This document shows positions 15,331-16,689 of a DNA stretch of 16,689 nucleotides, piece after piece. Position numbers and translations under genes: made by a program. Every line of letters starts with the position of its first letter. Position 1 is the stretch's first letter. The DNA lies in contig CAILKA010000315.1 in assembly GCA_903834645.1 (NCBI GenBank), positions 1 to 16,689 on the forward strand, read 5' to 3'. The notes beneath the pieces are model-generated. The model made no database searches and was not told the origin of the DNA. It worked only from the letters and a program-made list of their open reading frames with translations. The stretch comes from an uncultured beta proteobacterium. Lineage in GTDB: Bacteria; Pseudomonadota; Gammaproteobacteria; Burkholderiales; Burkholderiaceae_C.

Positions 15331-15801
15331 ATGAACCGTCGCACCCTGTTCGCTGCCTGCCTCGCACTGCCCGCTGCGGCAGCCCGCGCCCACCATGGCT
15401 GGAGCAGCTTCGACCTGGAGCGCCCGCTCTTCCTGGAGGGCCGTGCCGCGAAGGTGGCGTGGCGCAATCCTCACGTCGAGCTCGAACTCGAGGTCAGCGC
15501 CGACCCCAGGCTTCCGGCGGACCTGGCCACCCGCACGCTGCCGGCGCAGCAGGCCAGCGTGGACGGTGCGGCGCTGCTGAAGGCGGCGCGCCTGCCGACA
15601 CGCCGTGACCGGCGCTGGATGGTCGAGCTTGCGCCGCTGACCCGCATGCAGGCCTGGAAGGTCCCCGAGATCCGCAACGGCGACACGCTGGGGGTGCTGG
15701 GCTTCACCTTCGCCGGGGAGCGCGGGGAGGCTGTGCTGCGCGCCGAGTACCTGTGGGTGGCCGGCGGCGGGGTGTACGGCTTGCGCTCGGGCCCCGCCTG
15801 A
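15331..15801 (+). CDS. Small exported DUF6152-type protein with predicted N-terminal His-His
   Basis: A 156-residue exported protein. AGGAAGGG six bases upstream fixes the ATG at 15331. The signal peptide MNRRTLFAACLALPAAAARA has an Arg-Arg pair that loosely fits a Tat signal (RRxxF) and ends in ARA, so cleavage would leave His21-His22-Gly-Trp as the mature N-terminus. HHGWSSFDLERPLFLEG and WRNPHVELEL (residues about 21-37 and 44-53) are the features of the DUF6152 group. It has no cysteine in the mature part and seems to be a single small beta-rich domain. It is probably co-transcribed with the membrane protein upstream. The function is unknown; periplasmic metal binding is a reasonable guess. 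Confidence 0.85.
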   Translation: MNRRTLFAACLALPAAAARAHHGWSSFDLERPLFLEGRAAKVAWRNPHVELELEVSADPRLPADLATRTLPAQQASVDGAALLKAARLPTRRDRRWMVELAPLTRMQAWKVPEIRNGDTLGVLGFTFAGERGEAVLRAEYLWVAGGGVYGLRSGPA

Positions 15802-15833
15802 GGAGCCTGGAGCCGGTCCGGTCGGCCCTGGCC

Positions 15834-16689
15834 TCAGTCCGCGAGCGCTTCGGCCGCCGCCGCCAGCGTGGCCTGGATGTCCGCCTCGCTGTGCGCGGCA
15901 CTCACGAAGCCTGCCTCGTACAAGGCCGGAGCCAGGTAGACACCACGCGCGAGCATGCCGTGGAAGAAGCGGTTGAAGCGCGCCTGGTCGGTGGCCATCA
16001 CCTGGCCGTAGTTCTGAGGCAGCGTGGAGCCGAAGAAGAAGCCGAACATGCCGCCTTGGCTGTCGCCGCACAGTGGCACCCCCGCATGGCGGGCTGCCGA
16101 CTCCAGGCCTTCGACGAGTGCGCGCGTGCGCGCGGCCAGCGCCTCGTAGAAGCCCGGGCGTGCGATCTCGCGCAGCGTCGCCAGGCCGCACGCGGTGGCC
16201 ACCGGGTTGCCCGACAGCGTGCCTGCCTGGTAGACGGGCCCCAGCGGCGCGAGCCGGCCCATGACATCCCGGGGGCCGCCGAAGGCCGCCAGCGGCATCC
16301 CGCCGCCGATGACCTTCCCAAAGACGCTCATGTCCGGCCGGAAGCCCGGGATCAGCTGCGCGTACACGCTCTGCGCCCCACCGAGCGCCACCCGAAAGCC
16401 CGTCATCACCTCGTCGAACACGAGCAGCGCGCCGTGCTGCGTGCACAGCTCGCGCAGCCGCGTCATGAAGGGCACGCTGGCGCGCACAAAGTTCATATTG
16501 CCGGCGATCGCCTCGATCATCAGGCAGGCGATGTCCTTGCCATGCAGGCTGAAGGCTTCTTCGAGTTGCGTGAGGTTGTTGTATTCGAGGACGACGGTGT
16601 GCTGCGCCACTTCGGCCGGCACGCCGGCGCTGGTGGGGTTGCCAAAGGTGGCCAGGCCCGAGCCGGCCTTGACCAGCAGCGCGTCGGCA
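15834..16689 (-). CDS. hemL: Glutamate-1-semialdehyde 2,1-aminomutase, N-terminus beyond the window
   Basis: The C-terminal 284 residues of HemL, the PLP enzyme that converts glutamate-1-semialdehyde to 5-aminolevulinate in the C5 tetrapyrrole route. The PLP-binding Lys is visible in FGKVIGGGMP (residue 125 of the visible part), with the cofactor-contacting Asp in FDEVMTGFR. GTLSGNPVATACGLATL and the ending AHSEADIQATLAAAAEAL are typical of the family. Family members are about 425-430 residues, so about one third is missing past base 16689. The stop at 15834 is 32 bases from the convergent DUF6152 gene's stop, with no clear terminator between. The reading frame is intact. Confidence 0.96.
   Translation of the reverse strand, partial: ADALLVKAGSGLATFGNPTSAGVPAEVAQHTVVLEYNNLTQLEEAFSLHGKDIACLMIEAIAGNMNFVRASVPFMTRLRELCTQHGALLVFDEVMTGFRVALGGAQSVYAQLIPGFRPDMSVFGKVIGGGMPLAAFGGPRDVMGRLAPLGPVYQAGTLSGNPVATACGLATLREIARPGFYEALAARTRALVEGLESAARHAGVPLCGDSQGGMFGFFFGSTLPQNYGQVMATDQARFNRFFHGMLARGVYLAPALYEAGFVSAAHSEADIQATLAAAAEALAD

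Noticed and set aside
15802..15833. Possible bidirectional terminator between the DUF6152 gene and hemL
   Set aside because: The 32-base gap has GGCC repeats but no convincing stem-loop and no T-run on either strand.

Overview
This is a high-GC window with GC-rich third codon positions, closely packed genes and protein sequences typical of Betaproteobacteria. Burkholderiales (Comamonadaceae or the Rubrivivax/Leptothrix/Caldimonas side) is the best guess, by recognition of family style rather than by a search. Ten complete protein genes and one small precursor gene lie between two genes cut by the window ends. I see no tRNA, rRNA, CRISPR array, insertion sequence or integrase. No gene-free stretch exceeds 300 bases; the longest is 8678-8964 (287 bases), which holds hairpins and a weak promoter candidate.

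Layout: (1) 1-1169, minus: N-terminal part of an RNase II/R-type exoribonuclease. (2) 1305-4091, plus: a secreted single-chain M16 zinc peptidase, divergent from the RNase. (3) 4081-8677, minus: a compact cluster read in the order HlyD-type adaptor, small double-glycine precursor peptide, C39-peptidase ABC exporter, flavin reductase. (4) 8965-10310, minus: a YqiA-like hydrolase and a FabG-like reductase overlapping by ATGA, followed by a strong hairpin. (5) 10518-13427, plus: a large lipoprotein zinc metalloprotease of the DUF5117/DUF5118 type. (6) 13450-14805, minus: the murein-recycling ligase Mpl. (7) 14874-15801, plus: a four-helix membrane protein and a small exported DUF6152-type protein whose predicted mature N-terminus is His-His. 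(8) 15834-16689, minus: C-terminal two thirds of HemL.

The most interesting region is 4695-8677. A 104-residue, cysteine-free peptide with a textbook 15-residue GG leader and a strong ribosome binding site sits between its likely membrane-fusion partner and a bifunctional peptidase/ABC exporter with an intact Cys-His-Asp triad. Together they form a nearly self-contained type I (microcin V-like) peptide secretion system, lacking only a TolC-type outer-membrane channel. The core resembles no bacteriocin I recognise, and no immunity gene is evident. The flavin reductase overlaps the exporter gene by 64 bases and is probably co-transcribed; whether it has anything to do with the peptide is unknown. 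The remaining genes look like ordinary chromosomal functions: RNA turnover, envelope proteolysis, murein recycling and tetrapyrrole synthesis.
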